A stretch of 7,501 nt of DNA from Fimbriimonadaceae bacterium. Lineage in GTDB: Bacteria; Armatimonadota; Fimbriimonadia; Fimbriimonadales; Fimbriimonadaceae. The stretch spans positions 1 through 7,501 of the forward strand of contig CANFJD010000137.1 in the NCBI GenBank assembly GCA_947447315.1, given 5' to 3'. A model generated the notes under the pieces. The model had not been told where the DNA came from, made no database searches, and saw nothing but the letters and a program-made list of their open reading frames with translations. Both the position numbers and the translations under genes were made by a program. The number at the start of each line of letters is the position of its first letter. Position 1 is the first letter of the stretch. Of the stretch, positions 6,291 to 7,501 are shown piece after piece.

Positions 6291-6327
6291 CACCACAAAA
6301 GGTGGAAAACTCGCGTAGAGTCAAGAC

Positions 6328-6342
6328 GCGCCGAAGGGGCGC
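6328..6342 (+). repeat. GC-rich small hairpin before topA, loop GAAGG
   Basis: GCGCC (6328-6332) pairs with GGCGC (6338-6342) around the loop GAAGG (6333-6337). The stem is five G-C or C-G pairs. It ends 11 bases before the topA ATG, and the only Shine-Dalgarno-like bases upstream of topA (AAGGGG, 6334-6339) are split between loop and stem. It has no following T-run, so it is not an intrinsic terminator. Confidence 0.4.
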
Positions 6343-6353
6343 ACAAAGTTCGT

Positions 6354-7501
6354 ATGGCATCCAAACTCGTCATCGTTGAATCGCCCGCCAAGGCAAGAAC
6401 CATTGGCAGTTACCTCGGAAGTGATTACGAGGTGATGGCGAGTGTCGGTCACATTCGCGACCTTGTGTCCGGAGCGAAGGAGCTTCCCGAGGCTGTCCGC
6501 AAGGAATGGTGGGCAGACTATGGGGTGGACGTGGACCACGGATTCCGCCCGTACTACATCGTTTCGCCCGAAAGGGCCGAGCAAGTTCGGAAACTGAAGG
6601 CGGCCCTGAAGGGGAAAACGGAACTGGTACTCGCGACTGACGAAGACCGGGAAGGAGAGGCCATCTCGTGGCACTTGTTGCAGGTCCTCAATCCCCCGAA
6701 AAGCATGCCCGTCAAGCGGATTGCGTTCCACGAAATCACCAAGTCGGCAATTCTGGAAGCCATCGCCAATCCTCGTGATATTGACGAAAGCCTCGTGGAG
6801 GCCCAAGAAACGCGCCGGATCCTCGACCGACTCTACGGATACACACTGTCGCCCGTCCTTTGGCGCACGGTCATGCGGAATCTCAGCGCCGGCCGAGTGC
6901 AGAGCCCAGCCGTGAAAATCATTGTCGATCGCGAAATCGCCCGCCGAAATTTTCATGCCGCCGTTTACTGGGACCTAAGAGCGCAATTCGGAACCGATGG
7001 CCAAGCGTTCACCGCCGAACTTCGGAAGGTCGACGACGTTCGGGTCGCCCTCGGCGGCGATTTTGCTGATGAAACCGGAGAGTTGATCGAAAGCCGCGCT
7101 GGAAAAGTGCGATGGCTCAGCGAATCCGATGCCGCCGCCATTGCTGAGGTCGCCCGGAATGACAAGCCCTACACGGTCTCCTGGTTAGAAGAAAAGGAAG
7201 GACAAGAGCGCCCATCCGCGCCCTTCATGACGACGACACTGCAGCAAGATGCCAACCGGAAACTCGGTTACGGCGCCGACCGTACCATGCGCATCGCTCA
7301 ATCGCTCTATGAGGGTGTTGACCTTGGCGGAGAGCAGACCGGTTTGATCACCTATATGCGTACCGACAGCCTCACTTTGAGTGGTGATGCACTGGGATCC
7401 ATCCGAAAGTTTATATCGGAGCAGTTCCCGACGGCTCTGCCCGACAAGCCGGTCAATTATGCCAACAAGGTGAAAAACGCGCAGGAAGCCCACGAAGCCA
7501 T
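6354..7501 (+). CDS. topA: DNA topoisomerase I, type IA (N-terminal part; cut by right window edge)
   Basis: The frame is open from the ATG at 6354 to the window end (382 whole codons), ending in the family motif AQEAHEA. TopA relaxes negatively supercoiled DNA by a single-strand passage through a 5'-phosphotyrosine. The Toprim domain starts at once: LVIVESPAKA with the acidic E9, then TDEDREGEAISWH with D96, D98 and E100. Core motifs follow: LDRLYGY, then SAGRVQS (178-184), then TLQQDANRKLGYGADRTM. The active-site segment GLITYMRTDS has catalytic Tyr334 and Arg336. All positions agree closely with E. coli TopA (Tyr319). The C-terminal zinc-ribbon or other DNA-binding domains are outside the window. 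The ATG is chosen because MASKLVIVES is the family's normal beginning. The nearest purine-rich site (AAGGGG, 6334-6339) is 14 bases away, longer than usual. The gene is divergent from the transglutaminase gene. Confidence 0.95.
   Translation, partial: MASKLVIVESPAKARTIGSYLGSDYEVMASVGHIRDLVSGAKELPEAVRKEWWADYGVDVDHGFRPYYIVSPERAEQVRKLKAALKGKTELVLATDEDREGEAISWHLLQVLNPPKSMPVKRIAFHEITKSAILEAIANPRDIDESLVEAQETRRILDRLYGYTLSPVLWRTVMRNLSAGRVQSPAVKIIVDREIARRNFHAAVYWDLRAQFGTDGQAFTAELRKVDDVRVALGGDFADETGELIESRAGKVRWLSESDAAAIAEVARNDKPYTVSWLEEKEGQERPSAPFMTTTLQQDANRKLGYGADRTMRIAQSLYEGVDLGGEQTGLITYMRTDSLTLSGDALGSIRKFISEQFPTALPDKPVNYANKVKNAQEAHEA

Noticed and set aside
6217..6360. N-terminal extension of the transglutaminase gene to an ATG at 6360
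   Set aside because: It would bury the signal peptide 48 residues inside the protein and overlap the topA start by 7 bases. The extension looks like translated control region.
6321..6956. 211-codon - strand frame opposite topA
   Set aside because: It is antisense to the Toprim and core motifs of topA and has no domain of its own.

Overview
The window is a gene-dense stretch of bacterial chromosome, moderately GC-rich, holding eight protein genes separated by short gaps. I see no RNA genes, insertion sequences, phage genes or CRISPR array. The gene set (CvfB-like protein, galactokinase, LuxR-type HTH protein, ComF, fused IspD-IspF, YacL-like PIN-TRAM protein, secreted transglutaminase-like protein, TopA) points to a free-living bacterium that uses the MEP isoprenoid pathway. 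It does not look like a standard proteobacterium or actinobacterium. The mixture resembles what I know of Armatimonadota (Fimbriimonas-like), but that placement is a low-confidence guess from gene content, not from a marker comparison.

Left part (1-1438): a CvfB-family S1-domain protein runs leftward off the window edge, and galK runs rightward from 46 bases away. They form a divergent pair. Middle left (1439-2424): after a 98-base gap with a possible promoter comes a two-gene unit on the + strand, a small stand-alone LuxR-type DNA-binding protein followed 3 bases later by comF. Middle right (2426-6216): three genes on the - strand, read right to left, are an exported transglutaminase-like protein, a membrane-bound PIN-TRAM protein, and bifunctional ispDF. 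The last two are only 3 bases apart and reproduce the yacL-ispD-ispF order of Bacillus-type genomes. comF and ispDF converge with a single base between their stop codons. Right end (6354-7501): topA starts on the + strand, divergent from the transglutaminase gene across a 137-base control region with several small repeats, and runs off the right edge.

Most genes are recognisable housekeeping genes, with key catalytic residues present in galK, ispDF, topA, the PIN domain and the transglutaminase domain. I found no convincing new multi-gene system. The points most worth a second look are the PIN-TRAM/ispDF pairing, the receiver-less LuxR protein coupled to comF, the exported transglutaminase-like protein of unknown substrate, and the repeat-bearing intergenic region before topA.
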